Of a stretch of DNA of 64,000 bases, positions 26,301 to 39,825 are shown in pieces. The DNA is from Epiperipatus broadwayi (lineage: Eukaryota; Onychophora; Udeonychophora; Euonychophora; Peripatidae), in the NCBI GenBank assembly GCA_028023455.1, contig JAQFVV010013320.1, positions 94,346 to 158,345 of the forward strand, read 5' to 3'. Position 1 is the stretch's first letter, and every line of letters begins with the position of its first letter. The notes beneath the pieces are model-generated. The model had not been told where the DNA came from and ran no database searches. It was given only the letters and a program-made list of their open reading frames with translations. A program made the translations under genes and the position numbers.

Positions 26301-27660
26301 TTTTTCATTCTTTTAAATATCTATTTTATAAAAATTAATTACCATCAGCTTTTAAAATTATATAAGGTCCAACATATTATTTTTATGCATCTAGAAACTC
26401 TCCAAGTTAATTTAGCGTTTGTTAAATTTTCAGTATAAAGTCTCCAATACATTCTATCCTTATACGATGTCTTCATGATTATTTGATAGTAAATTGAGCT
26501 TCAATAAGAAAACGATCAATAGGGAACTATAATAAATCAACACTGCATATTTATTGGTAACTTTTATAAATTATTTTTAAAAAACTACTCTCTTATAATT
26601 TTAAAACGATTTTGAGAGCGTCTATAATCACTTAGCTATTTCTAATAGCACCTTTTACTTTAAGAATTTCAATCACAAGTCCCCTCTGAACAATTGAACC
26701 TTGGTTTTATACCAGAAGAAAACTCCCACTTGATTGGTGAATTAAACAATCGACTTGCTAGCTTATTTACATATTTTACCAACAAGACAGAATTAAAAAT
26801 AAATAATGACTTATTTAATATTTATTATTTATCACATTATTAAATTCTTAAATCAATCTTTATTGTTTATTTAAATCCATTAAACATTTTTTAAAAATAT
26901 ACTTTCTAACTTTATAAGATTATTTTTATAAATAAACTAAGTCTATTTTTATTCGTTATGTTTTTAAGCAGTATTTTATAAATCAGATTTAATATTTCAC
27001 ATTAATTATCTTTATTTTTATCTCGTGATAGCCAAAATAATATTTATAAATTTTATAACAGAATTTTTAAAATGGCTTTGCAACTTTACTAAAAAAACTC
27101 CCAAGCATGTGTGTATGTGTTTAATTAACATCTGTTTTACAACAGAGCTACAGACGCTTGTAATAATCTAAAAATAAACTAACAATTCATTTTTTAAAAA
27201 TAAATATTTTTTAAAATAAATAATATCTTATAACAATTTTTAAATAATACTTCAATATTATTAAAATCAAATATTAATCTTCTATTATGTACTACTAATA
27301 ATTAAAATATTTATATTCATTTATTAAATATTAATTTTTATCAACAATAAATATATGCATTTAATTTTAACTTGTCTTTTAAAAACTTTAGCTTAAAGCA
27401 TTTATTTATTAAATTTATTAATGCAGTATGGATTATGGCCAGTTTTCCCAACCATATACCATTATCATTCCCATTGAAATGTCTCTCTCAAACATCAGCA
27501 CAATTTTTACATATCAAACACTCATGAATTACTTCAGTTACATTTTTTAAAAGATTGTTAGAAACAAAATTAACATCATATAGTTAAATATATCTTAAAT
27601 TTAAATTTTTTTAAATAGATTGATACAACAATTTATGGAGACCCATACAAAAGGGCACAA
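23346..27660. other. Gene-free, very AT-rich stretch
   Basis: About 4.3 kb without open frames of note, long repeats or recognisable RNA genes. G+C is especially low. Confidence 0.5.
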
Positions 27661-27663
27661 TAT

Positions 27664-28013
27664 ATATATAATCAGTGCTCAGCTTATATTAAGATACAAA
27701 TTTACACAACTTAATGGGCATGTTTCAATCCTCTCTGCTCTCCAACTCTATAGCCATATATATTACTAAAAATCTGATGACAGAATGCTCAAAGCCCTTG
27801 ATGATGCAATATTATATTCATACCCATGATGACCATAACATTATCTGATCTCTCATATGTAGGATCTTAATATTGGAAGCACCAAGGGCTTTGAACTTTT
27901 CATCATCATATTTTCAGTGACATGAATGGCTCAAGAGTTGAAAAGTGGAGATGATGAAAGCCTGTCCATTAAAATGTGTATATTTTCTATCTTAATATAA
28001 ACTGAGCACTGAT

Positions 28014-28027
<14 letters not shown>
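27664..28027. repeat. Unit R distal modules as an inverted pair
   Basis: The left half begins with the TA-tract junction AATCAGTGCTCAGCTTATAT. The right half ends with the complement ATATAAACTGAGCACTGATT at 28000-28015. They meet near 27878 around GCTCAAAGCCCTTGATG and its complement. It is a tail-to-tail palindrome of the same module, with TA tracts outside both ends. Confidence 0.75.
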
Positions 28028-28052
<25 letters not shown>

Positions 28053-28263
28053 GTGTCGAAGGTGATGATCCAGACCAACTGATAATTTCTGGTTGATCAT
28101 TATATATATATATATATTAGGGATCATTTATCTTTTTCACATGTATATGATCATGTTTATCAGTTACATTGCATAGGGTGAATGATTGTACAGAGCTTGC
28201 TAATCTGGTTCAAACTCCCTTTAATTACATTTAGGTTAAGTATATACAGTATACTTGGATTTC

Positions 28264-28303
<40 letters not shown>

Positions 28304-28330
28304 ATATATATATATATATATATATTGATT
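28027..28330 (+). repeat. Unit R proximal module with TA tracts
   Basis: It reads GGTGATGATCCAGACCAACT, a TA interruption, ATCATTTATCTTTTTCACAT, then GGTTCAAACTCCC, a tRNA B-box-like sequence, and ends in TA tracts at 28268-28323 that flank a small TCAA interruption. Confidence 0.7.
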
Positions 28331-29041
28331 AAAAAAATTTACTGTTAAATAAGAGAAAGTTTAATTCCTAATGGAAGTCTTACATGAATCCATTATGGAA
28401 AATTCCTAGTACCGAACCCATTTATACTAGTCAATACATTTGTTACAATCATATTATTAATATGGTAAACCAAACATGGATAAACTGCTCACCAAAATAC
28501 AATGTCCAGTGTGGGGAGAATGAACTGGATTTTTTCCTTTTAGTTTAATACCAAGAATCGATATGTTTTTTTTTTCCATTTCTCTAATAGTGCTTTACTG
28601 AAATAACAATGCAATTTTTTAAAGGTAGAATAAATATGTGTATGAGTATTTTCATAAAATTTTAGATGTTTACAATCATCATAGAGAAAACTGACTTCAT
28701 CAGCAAAGGCAGTAGCAGAGGGATAAAGATAGGGACTGCTAAGAAACTCTTGAATGTTATGATTGTTTAGTTAGCTATCTATTGAAAAAGATCATATTTA
28801 ATTGAAGTAAGATAATATAAATTGGTATAACTTTCTAATATTAAACAAAAATTAATGAATTTGGTAAAGTTAAAAGACAAAGTGTTGAGATCATGGATTT
28901 AAAATGTGAATATGCAGTTTACTGTAATGTCACAAACATTGAAAGGACAAATGAAATAAGATATATTATTTATAAAAAGTGGAAGAACTACATTGTGAAG
29001 ATTGATAGTATATTAAAAAAAATACAAGATTAGTTATTCAA
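28331..29041. other. Anonymous AT-rich DNA
   Basis: No gene. The segment AACTACATTGTGAAGATTGA at 28987 recurs at 29291, so sequences flanking the MITE-like element are directly repeated. Confidence 0.5.
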
Positions 29042-29187
29042 ATAAACAAGGCAAAACTCTCCATCCAATAGTGCCACCCTGTGCTAACGAGAGTAATCAA
29101 TGGATGCCAGGCAAATCTCTCCATACAGTAGTGCTACCATGTTGGGACAGGGTGGCACTACTGTATGGAGAGTTTTGCCTTGTTTAT
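29042..29187. mobile_element. MITE-like inverted-repeat element, short copy
   Basis: Ends AAACAAGGCAAAACTCTCCA and its complement TGGAGAGTTTTGCCTTGTTT form terminal inverted repeats of about 40 bp that continue into CACCCTGT/ACAGGGTG. About 146 bp in total and non-coding. A longer relative lies at 30796-31006. Confidence 0.75.
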
Positions 29188-30795
29188 AAACAATTATATG
29201 CTAGTATAAGAGATGGTGATCATGTGATGCTTAATTAGTTATTCAACTTAATGGATTGGTGCAAAACACATACAGATACAGATATGGATAAACTACATTG
29301 TGAAGATTGATAGTATATCAAAAAGAAAGGCAAGGTTAGTTATTCAACTTAATGGCTGACATCAAACATATACATATACAGGTATACAAAATGCTCTGGA
29401 TGATACAAAATAATTTAAAATTGTTTTGGAAGACATTTTTTCTGTAATTTGAAAATAATTATAAAATAAAGGTGTGGTGAGTTAATTTAATTGTGCTGAT
29501 AGGAATGAAGGAAGACATTGCTTGGTGTTGAGAGTGAAAATTGAAAAAATGTATTAAGAATTCTTTTTTGGGGAAAAATGCTAAATAGAAATACACACAC
29601 AAAAAAAAATAGAAGTAGAGGAAGAATTTAACTATATATTGGCTAGTAGAAAATATGTATTTTGAAATTGCAATAATCTTAATAGAGTTAACACTACAAG
29701 TAATCATCAATTAGTGAGATCCAAACATGTTAATTCACTTGTATTTATATATTGACTATTTCCATAATCTAATATAAATATTGAATGTCTTTAGAAAAAT
29801 TCAGCTTTATTTAAATATTCCAATTACATTCAACTATTAGTAATAACATATAGTTTTGTATATATGTAACATTTCAAGAGATATTATTCTCCTCTCTTTT
29901 TCAAGTGTTGCTGACCTGTTCTCTGAATGCAGTAACATAGGAATCAAACCTGGACTTTTAGACTATTGATTATTGCTATTTAAAGGAACATTGTGACCAA
30001 ATGAGCACTCTACTATATAAATATAACTAAAATACCATCATTATAACCTTTGAGAAAAGAACAATATGTTAATTCAAATTTAGACAGATAAAATTATAAA
30101 CAAATCCTAACTTTCAGAAGATTCCAATAAAATTAAATTAGAATGTTCTATTCACTTTAAAATATTAACAGACAAAATATTTTTACAACGTAAAAAATCA
30201 ATAAGAATATAGATGGCTATTAATAATAGCAATAAAACAACTGCTACAAAAAGTAATAATTAATCAATACACTTTAAACTGAAATAAGGCTATGGATAAA
30301 TAAAATGGAATAATAAAGTATTTAAAAAGTGAATTATTAAGTAGTATTGAATATCTGGAGTTTTGTAAAATTGTATAAAATGTACTCATAATATAATAAA
30401 ATTGAATTATCAATTGCCAATAACAGCTACAAAAAATAAAAATCTCAAATGTGTAAAACATCTTGGTATTTGATGGAAACTCATTTTTGGAATAAAAAAA
30501 AATATGGAACTATTCTAAAATGAATATGAGCAATTACATCATAAAATGGTTTGAAAATAATAAATAACAAAAAAAAAAACAATTTAACCACTGCTATTAT
30601 TATTTCTTCTTAGTTTCTAAGAAGATGTGCCAGAAATCTACAAAGAATGAAAAGGTTTCAGAAAATTATGCAATTATTATTGATTTCTTTAAATTGTAGA
30701 TACAAAAATATATTAATTGTTGAAAATAACTATTTCTCAAATGTTAAACCATTAAGCATCACATGATCACTATCTTATACTAGCACATAACTGTT
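29188..30795. other. Anonymous AT-rich DNA between MITE-like copies
   Basis: Bases 29188-29230 are matched in inverted form at about 30747-30795 (ATCACATGATC...CTTATACTAGCA), so similarity between the two elements extends beyond their terminal repeats. No gene was seen. Confidence 0.5.
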
Positions 30796-31006
30796 TACAA
30801 ACAAAGCAAAACTCTCCATGCAGTATTGCAGTGCTCTCAGATCCAAAGCTACTCACTGATGATGGCCACAAGCCAGAAACTAGTCTGGGGATATTGGAAG
30901 AGTAGGCATTAGTTAGGGATTTTATGCACAAGCCTTCTGGCATTCATTGATTACTCTGGTTAGCACAGGGTGGCAATACTGTATGGAGAGTTTTTCTTTG
31001 TTTATT
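30796..31006. mobile_element. MITE-like inverted-repeat element, longer copy
   Basis: Ends AAACAAAGCAAAACTCTCCA and TGGAGAGTTTTTCTTTGTTT. The interior contains the TTGATTACTCTGGTTAGCAC block that the short copy carries in complement, plus about 100 bp missing from it. No coding capacity. The transposon superfamily is unknown to me. Confidence 0.72.
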
Positions 31007-34000
31007 TATCAAATGTTTAAAGAATTTAATATTGATTGTTAAGAGAGAAGATATAAATTACAAAACCATAAATCTTCTGTGAGTTCTATATAAATTCTTT
31101 ATATAGCAATTTTACAATATTTTTATTTTGGATTAAAATAGGAAGTTCAAAGAATAAAAGTAAATTGATATTATTTGTGTTATGCAAATTACGTTTTAAT
31201 GTTTTAAGAAATGTTCACGAGATTTCAGATAAAACTAAAAAAAAAAAAAAATAGAGTTAAAGATAAATATTAAAAAGATTTTCTCAGAAGAAGATTAACA
31301 TTGATAATCATGATCTTTATTACATTATTAATACAAATGCAAACATAATAAACTTAATCATGATATTAATCTTTGATGGAGTGTTTCTGGTAGAAATAAC
31401 CTAATATTAAAAGTAAAGTTTCCTATTATTTGAAAACAAAAAGGTTTCTAATAGTGTTTCACAAATTATTTTTGTGTATCTGAGACTTGGGCATGCACCA
31501 AAAAAGAAATACAAAAATTTCAGACCACTCAAGCAATATAACAAGATCTATATTGAGAGTAACAAGAAAAAATCAAAAGTAGAATACTTAACGTGACGAA
31601 AGAAGAAAAACAATTATTATTGACATCATTGAAAGAATAAAAAGATTGAAATGTAATTTTTGCTAGAAGATACAATAATAAATGAAGAGTTGAAATCTTA
31701 AATGGTGACCCATGAAACTTTAAAAGATATAGAAAGAAGTCATATGTGAGATTAACAGTTAAAATGAAGATGTGTATTGGGTATTATAAAGAACATAAGT
31801 TATGATTTAGAAAAAAAATAGACCAAATTTTCTACAATGGATAAATAATACTTTAAATTATATATTTTTCATGATATAAACTTAATTGCCACAAATTATA
31901 TATATATATATGAAGAATAATGTGCCATGAAATTAATAAAGAAGATTATACAATTTGGTTATAGACATGAAAGAAATAATGAAATAAAAAATATTAAATT
32001 TTATTATATTTAATATGACTTTAAATTGTATAGTGTTATCATTTGTATATTCATGTGTTTGAGTAAACAAATATGTTAAATACACAATCACGCCCGTAAA
32101 TGGTTATATTTAACTAAAATAATTTTAAACACAAAAGGTGAAAAAAATACTTTAATAGTACAATTAAATAGTTATTTAATTTTTGTTCTTGAAATTAGTA
32201 TAAAAATTGTTTGAAAACTAAACAAATTAAAAATCGTACTAAAAGTTTAATTAAATTTATTACAATATCGAATAACAGTACATGTTTTTTCTATGACTTT
32301 TATATTTCTTTTAAAGTAAATTCAAATTACCAATTTCTAATTATTTTTAATTAGTATAAATTGTGTTATAATATTTATAGGCTATGAGGGGGACTTAATA
32401 AACAAAGATGATTTTAAAAATAAATTAAAACACAAAATGCTATAGTTTTAAAAATAAATTATATTACAGTTGTTAACGTAGCCTAAAGAAAAACTCAATA
32501 AATTAAGCAGTATAAATATATTATAACGGTATTAAAAAATTACATAATGTAAATATGACGAATATATATATATATATATATATATATTCATAAGTGTGTG
32601 TGCATATACATATTGTAAAATAAAAGTTAAGGAAAATTATTAGAGAAATATCGAGAGTGCAGACAGAGATTGTGTGACATATTATAATTGATATTAGAAT
32701 AATATTTTTGAACAAAATAAGAAATATAGAGTTAATTATAATAAATTAAACTAGCAATAATAGCATTAATAATTCAATCTACCATGAAAGGCCTTATCAG
32801 ATTTGTAAAAAAAAAAAAAAACAAACGAAAAAACAACGATTAAATATATTACTAAATTGGTTTAAGTGATGATTTAATTTTAAAAAAATAAGTGGAATAC
32901 CAAAAGTTCACAAAATTGGAAAAAAGTATTGTTAAAGAGCTGACGTCAGACAATAAGTGGAATTCAGTACTGGATTAAAAATAATCTAAAATGTTATAAA
33001 CAAGTGAAAATTTAAAGATGAAATATTTTATTTATATTTTATAAGGAGTAATTATCAAGAAATGATACATTGTAACTTATTACTATTTTTTAAAGAATAT
33101 CTAAATTGCTTGTAAACAATGTAGATCTTTACAGACATATTAAATGGAATATTGTTATTAGAGACAAATACTATAGGTATGTGCACAAAGTGCTTTAATA
33201 ATATATTCTAAATATAATTGTAATAATAAATTGGATGAAGGTTTGAGAATTACTTAACCCAAATAACATATATTAAATATACATTCAAAGTCTGTCAAAC
33301 ATCAAGTAAATTTGGGCACTTATTTGACATAGCAATCAAAACTTCCTTCTATGTCTAGATGATGACTTAAGATGCTGAATAATCTTAAGAAGATGAATGA
33401 TTTTTCATAATATAATGTGATATAGATAATGTTATGCAAAAATTAGGTCATCTTCAAGTTATAATGCAATAATTCTCTGACTTTATTTTCCAGTAATCCA
33501 CTGAAGAAAATAAGATTATAGATAATAATAAACGTTTTTTTAAGATAAATGGTTTTAAAAAGTTTGTAAAATTAAATAATAATGTCATCATTTTTTTTTT
33601 ATTATATTACATTGGGAAAAATTATTATCTTAATCCAATATGATGTAAAATCAGAAAAGTTTAAAAATTAACATACTGCATGAAAGCTACTTGACAACTA
33701 ATTTGTGTCAATTTAACTTTTAAGCAAGTAAAAATGTATTAAACTTCATTATACCAGACTGATAGGAGTTAGCATTGAATGTCACAGGACAAATCAGAAT
33801 GTGTTGCTACTACTATTTAAAAATAAAAATAAACTTAGAAAGATTTGGAATAATATTCAGCAATGTAAAAATCATATAACTTAGTGAGTTAATGAAAACA
33901 AATGATTATCTTCAACTTGCAATTTTTAGATCAAAAGACAAAAGCAATCCAAGTGAAAAGTGATATAAAATATATATTTAGTCATGACAAGAGTTTGATA

Positions 34001-34440
34001 CAAATTATTGAAACTATGTTATTGAAACTATGTTTACCAGGTGTGATTAATGATAATCAAAGATAATCTTGAAATTTACAAATAATGATAAACATTAATT
34101 AGAAGGAATTATTTATTTGATGATGAAATTTTAGATATGTATATCGTGATTAGATTATAACTAGTAAAGAATAAGATATGCATGTGTCAGAGAAAGTCAT
34201 ATAGATATTTTTAATGGATACATATAAAAAATCAATCACTCAATAAAAATAATTATCTAGCAAGAAAGATAATTTTATTTGCTGGATAAAGTAGCCAAAA
34301 TCATTTTAACAATAATTAAATAAAAAACGACATTAGAAAATACTAAATTTGAATTTAAATTTTATTTAGAGGTAAGAAAGCTATTAAACAAAAACAATCA
34401 TAATAAACAATAAATATTGAACAAATGCTTTCAATTAAAT
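31007..34440. other. Anonymous AT-rich DNA
   Basis: No gene or repeat was recognised apart from TA runs at 31897-31912 and 32563-32586. Confidence 0.5.
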
Positions 34441-34452
34441 ATTCAAATGTGT

Positions 34453-34484
<32 letters not shown>

Positions 34485-34492
34485 CTTGTATT

Positions 34493-34523
<31 letters not shown>

Positions 34524-34545
34524 ATATTTAAATACAAGTATATTA
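34453..34545. repeat. TA-rich inverted repeat (hairpin)
   Basis: CTTGTATTTATATATTATAT at 34485 and its complement ending AAATACAAG at 34541 flank a TA core. A TA tract precedes at 34453-34480. It could extrude a cruciform. Confidence 0.8.
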
Positions 34546-34725
34546 TCTATACCAAACCTAATGTAATTAGAAAGACTTGAACTCATATTTTCAAGCCCAT
34601 AATAATTATCCACTTTATTTCATACAACTAATACCCAAGATGTCATACATACGAAAAAGATAAATGATCTCCAATACATGTATTTTGTGTTAAACCAACA
34701 CTCATCAATTTATGCAGATTACCAC

Positions 34726-34729
<4 letters not shown>

Positions 34730-34811
<82 letters not shown>
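34730..34811. repeat. (TA)n tract inside unit R
   Basis: Lies exactly at the junction between the ...ACCACCTC and AATCAGTACTCAG modules. Confidence 0.96.
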
Positions 34812-34813
<2 letters not shown>

Positions 34814-35265
34814 CAGTACTCAGTTTATATTAAGATAGTCAATCTTCAAACGTTAATAGGCAAGCTTCAAACTTCTCCACCCTTCAACTCTTTCATATCA
34901 TTGAAAAGCCAAAGATGAAACCTTCAATATCCTTGTTGATAACAATATTATTTTAATATCTATTTTGACTTGAATTCAGTCTATCCACTCATATATAGGA
35001 CCCTAATATACCAATTTAAATATACAAAAGATTGGTGGGCAAAATACAGGATGAATATATAATACTTAAATACATGTGTAACATTTATAGTATACTTAAT
35101 GTAATTAGAAATATTTGAACAAAGACTTTCAAGCTCACCACAGCAATCCACCCCATCTTATACAACTGCTGCAAATAACCACATAATGTGAAACATATAA
35201 ATGATATCCAATATATGTATTTCATTGTTGAACCAGCATTCAACATTTAGTTAAGATCACCACCC

Positions 35266-35270
<5 letters not shown>

Positions 35271-35352
<82 letters not shown>
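35271..35352. repeat. (TA)n tract inside unit R
   Basis: Same junction as the previous tract, in the next unit (...CACCCCCC | TAATAAGTGTTC). Confidence 0.96.
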
Positions 35353-35355
<3 letters not shown>

Positions 35356-36170
35356 AGTGTTCTATTTATATTAAGATAGCAAATCTTCAAACATTTAATA
35401 GAAAAGCTTCAATCTTCTCAACCCTCCAACTCTTTCATATCATATTAAGTTTAGTATAGATATCATACATGTATTTAACTTCCCACCCTTCTTCAGTATA
35501 TTTAAATGGACATAATAAGGTTCTATATGTGAAAGGTCAGAATGATTTAAAATCACCATGTATGACAATATTATTGGCATCAAAAGGCTTTGAATGTTTC
35601 ATCCTCTAATTTTCGATGATATGGAAGAGTTGGAGGGTGAAGATTGAAGTTTGTCCATTAAAGTGTTGTTGTCTCAATATAAACTGAGCACTAATGTATA
35701 TATGTGTGGGAAGAGGTGATCTGGACCAACTAATGAGTTTTTAGTTCAGCACAAAATATGTACAATGAAGATTATTTATCTTTTTTTACATTTATATGAT
35801 CATGTTTATAAATGTATAAGATGAAGTGGATAGCTATGAGGAGCTTAAAAGTTTAAGTTCAAAACATTCTAATATACATTAAGTTTAGTATAGGTAATAT
35901 ACATGTAGTTAAATACTATATATTTAGCCTGATTTTTACCATCACCCTTTTTTACATTTAAATGAATATATTAACGTTGTATATATGAGGGGTCAGAATG
36001 ATTTAAACTCAAAATCAGTTTGACAATAGTATTGACATCAACAAGGGATTTGAATGTTTCATTCTAAATTGTTAATGATATAAAAGAGTTGAAGGGTGGA
36101 TAAGATTGAAGGTAGTCTATTAATGTTTGAAGATTTGCTAACTTAATATAAACTGAGCACTGATTGTATA

Positions 36171-38538
36171 AGCAGTAGAATCTAAGTTTGACCCAAGCTT
36201 CATGATATTCCACCCATTTATCTAATTTAAACCCCATTACTAATTGCAAATATTTTCAGTTCCTGTAATGAAATTTTATATCCTTTTCTGTATATGTCTG
36301 ACTTCGGATAAAAACTGCTCTGTTATTTAAATATTTATTAAAACTAATTATGTTATATTTAATTCCATTTATACTACTAATTATATTATGGTAAAATAAT
36401 AATAAAAATGCTCTTTAAAGAGAATTCGGTATTTGATCAGACATGCATTGCTTATAAATGGTTAAATATGCATTAGTATAAGATTTCATTACACTGGAAT
36501 GTTTATTTTATATTTTGCAATTTTGTCAAATTTTTATGATCAAAAGTTACTTTCCTTTGATAAATTTTAAATGGTCTTTTTTCAAAGACAATGGGAATCT
36601 TTCATAAATTAATTTAAAATGACAAGTTTAATTTAAGGGCAGTTCTAATTTAAAATCATTTGTTTATAATAATCGATTTGAAGATCTTATCAAAATAATG
36701 GATCGATTTTCAATTAGAGAAATTTCTTTTAGTAACAAGACAAAAGCTTTAGCTGTAAGACATAGAGATTAGAGTGGATGGAAAAATCACCGAAAGAAGC
36801 ATATAAATACCCTGAAAATTTATCTAGAAGCAGCCATTACTTTCAATTTTTAATAAGAGTTGTAACCATAAATTATGTTCGTTTTAATATTGAACCTTAA
36901 TCATATTTACATCATGGCATGTGGCTAACTTTGGGGATCTGATTGCTTGATTCTGAAGTTTTCCAATAATTCTACAAAAGTTGCTGTTAAAATAGAACTC
37001 TCAAAGACCAAATCATAAGCTGCCTAAAATCCATAATAAAACTAATCTATAAAATGAATTTTATTTGAGTTAAGTGCAAACCTATGTTTCTTCTAAACCT
37101 AACCAGAATCTGTGCTCCTAAATCAACAAGCAAGTCTTGAAGGACTGGTAATTTTTAATTTTGATTAAACCACAACTTTCCAATCTGTTCATGAACTATC
37201 TCGTTAATTATGTTAAAATTAATTATTGCCTTAAATATTGTCCTTCATCTAATTATGCTTAAAATTGTTACACAGTAATTCTCTATGTTGTTACAGCTTT
37301 AGTTCTAAATTAATACTTTAATAATTTTCTTTTTCTTCTTATAGTGGGTTATTTTGACTAACTCTTATTTGTATTTGTTTTAATGATTATTAATGTCATT
37401 TACTTGCAATATAATATGCCAATAATACTCTCAACTCGATAATGTTTTCATTTAAATTTATCCTAAGAAAATATTTACCATATAAAGTTTTATAGCATAT
37501 TTCTTGTCTATAAGAACTAAATTAATAATAGTTCCATTAATTATCAGGTTGAAAGATTTATTTAATTATTTTATATAATTTTACCAATAGTGGATATTAG
37601 CTTAACTTATAGCTACTATGCTCTTGACTAGGTTCATTTAATTTCTAAAAGATTATTCACATGTGTTAATTTGAATTCATTAAGGGTTTGATGAAGTTTT
37701 GTGAGGGAGAAATATATATTTTCCAAGTTAAGCCAGGTCTTCCAGTGTTCGTGTTTGGGGAGAGCATGATATAAAGGGGTATTATTATATAATTGGGTTT
37801 AGGCGTTTGCTTATCGTAAGTTTAATTTTAATATTATTGACCAAGTCATCACATCAAGCATTTATATTATATAATTTGGAATTTAAATTTAATATTATGA
37901 CAATATTATTTCTGTTCCTAATGTTGCTAGCACAAGTGATCCTCTTGATTTCTTAGGTTTTGTCATTCCTGTGGTATTATTTTCAAATTGATTGAAACAT
38001 AAAACAAATGTTATTTTCTTATTTTTGTCACTTGGTTGTAACACCAAATATTTGTGGCTAAGTCCCTACCTGGATTTTCCCGTGTTCCATAACTATTTGC
38101 ATGGTCAAAAGGTACTTGTTGAAAAAAGTACCCATTGATCTGCTTGAATCTTTGACAAAACCATTCACTTCATACATTCGTTAAAATGTTCATAACATGT
38201 TAGTACCATTTTCATTGTTGAGTTCAAATAATGGCCTGCATTTTGCTTTATTATTCATGACGAATCAATTCCTTTTAAAATCAACTTATTTTACATTTCT
38301 ATGAAAGTCTAAATAATCATACTTTGCCTAGTCCTTAATTGAAATTTTACTTTTGGATTTCTCATGCATTCCACAAATTGATTTAGAGTATTGGAAGACA
38401 AATTTCACTTTTTTTTTAATAAATTAGAAACATATTTTTGTTCTATATAAATATCAAATTAATAGTCAAAATACATAACTCATTTGACATATATGCAATA
38501 CATATTTTAATCACATGTCTGTTTTGTCAGAGCATAGG
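36171..38538. other. Anonymous DNA
   Basis: About 2.4 kb, slightly less AT-rich near 37690-38260. No gene or repeat was recognised. Confidence 0.5.

Positions 38539-38626
<88 letters not shown>
38539..38626. repeat. (TA)n tract
   Basis: Perfect dinucleotide tract of about 88 bp. Confidence 0.96.
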
Positions 38627-38629
<3 letters not shown>

Positions 38630-38929
38630 ACCAACTTTGAATTGGCACATAATAATTTTGTTTAAAAAAAATTATTAAAACAAAAATTGTATATATATAT
38701 CTTAGTACTTATGCATCAATTATCAGCATATATAAAAGAAAAAACACTATTAGCTTTGTATATTGTAATTTCATGTTTTAGGACTAAAGATAATTTATGA
38801 AAATCATCATTTATGTAATCATTGCTTGTATTAAATATTATATTTTGTGTCTGACACATCATTATTTATTAATTGGTTTAAGTAATAATGTTTATGGTTG
38901 TTTTGGCAACCAATATATATATATATATG

Positions 38930-39288
38930 TCCAAAAGATGGCGCTATACCAAAACCGCCGAACAAGTGTAAGATTTGTTTTACATAAACGAAAAAAGAGT
39001 CAGAAATTAACTACCTCTTTCATTTGCTCACCCCCAGATCAGCTGATTTCAAGCTGGTTTGCTATCCTCAGTGGGGGATAGAGTATAGAAACTAGATCTA
39101 AACACTGACTCTCAAGTGTTTATGCAAAACGTTTCTATCAGATTGCAAGCGTGAATTTTTCAGACCGGTAAAGTCTTCAAACCCAGCCTAGCAAGCAAGA
39201 TATTTATATGGGTCTGATCTCAGTTCAGAATCACCATATAATCAAAGTCTCTGCAATATATATCATTGCAAGAAAACTCTAAAGGTAC

Positions 39289-39292
<4 letters not shown>
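38930..39292 (+). other. GC-richer island between TA tracts
   Basis: From GTCCAAAAGATGGCGCTATA to about 39290 the base composition is much closer to 42-45% G+C than its surroundings. It starts directly after one TA tract (38912-38929) and ends at another (39293-39370). It has a short open frame at its start but no protein I recognise. The sharp edges and composition suggest a mobile-element remnant or a transferred or captured exon-like fragment. Confidence 0.45.

Positions 39293-39370
<78 letters not shown>
39293..39370. repeat. (TA)n tract
   Basis: Perfect TA tract bounding the GC-richer island on the right. Confidence 0.96.
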
Positions 39371-39372
<2 letters not shown>

Positions 39373-39639
39373 ATTTATTCAAAGATATCCATAAATAGTT
39401 CTATTCTGCATTATTTTAGAATCAGTTAAGTAGTCTCATTAGTAATCATATCTGTTGAGCTAGTTCATGATGCATATTATCATTGTAAGGTCATTATAGG
39501 TCATACTTTGGGTGTTTGATCTGGGATCTTGGGATGGGCTCGAATCCAAACTAGTCTAAATCTAGATCAGGATGTCTCAAAGTTTTTTCAAGGATCTTAG
39601 GGTCATGTTGGAGGTAGGATGTATTTACTGGTACAGTAT

Positions 39640-39825
39640 ATATGTATGCAAGATGATGATGTAAACAAACTGACAAGTCTTGATTCAGTATAAAATATGT
39701 ATTTTGGAGATTATTTATCTTTTTCACATGTATGTCATCATGGGTATAGATTTATAAAATGGAGTAGATAGCTATGGGAAGCTTGAAAGTCTGAGTTCAA
39801 ATCCTTTTAAATATATATATGTATT
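39640..39825 (+). repeat. Unit R proximal module
   Basis: Contains ATTATTTATCTTTTTCACAT, GATAGCTATGGGAAGCTTGA and GAGTTCAAATCC (B-box-like), ending in a TA run. Confidence 0.75.

Larger units (their letters stand above)
34545..36170. repeat. Inverted tandem array of unit R (four copies)
   Basis: Two units read on the minus strand (34545-35090 and 35090-35441) are followed by two on the plus strand (35442-35877 and 35878-36170), with the switch at 35441. Without the TA tract a unit is about 436 bp. Landmarks per unit: ATTAAGTTTAGTATAG, GGTCAGAATGATTTAAA, AAACTGAGCACTGATT, TA tract, ACCAACTGATGAGT-like, CATTTATCTTTTTCACAT-like and GAGTTCAAATCC-like. In the minus-strand units the internal TA tract is expanded (34730-34811 and 35271-35352). 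Confidence 0.8.

Noticed and set aside
27021-27130. Candidate splice sites and short GT runs
   Set aside because: No coding sequence on either side.
34712-34918. Open frames made of alternating Tyr-Ile
   Set aside because: These are translations of TA tracts, here and at 38438, 49046, 49493, 50494, 51776, 51850 and 53335.
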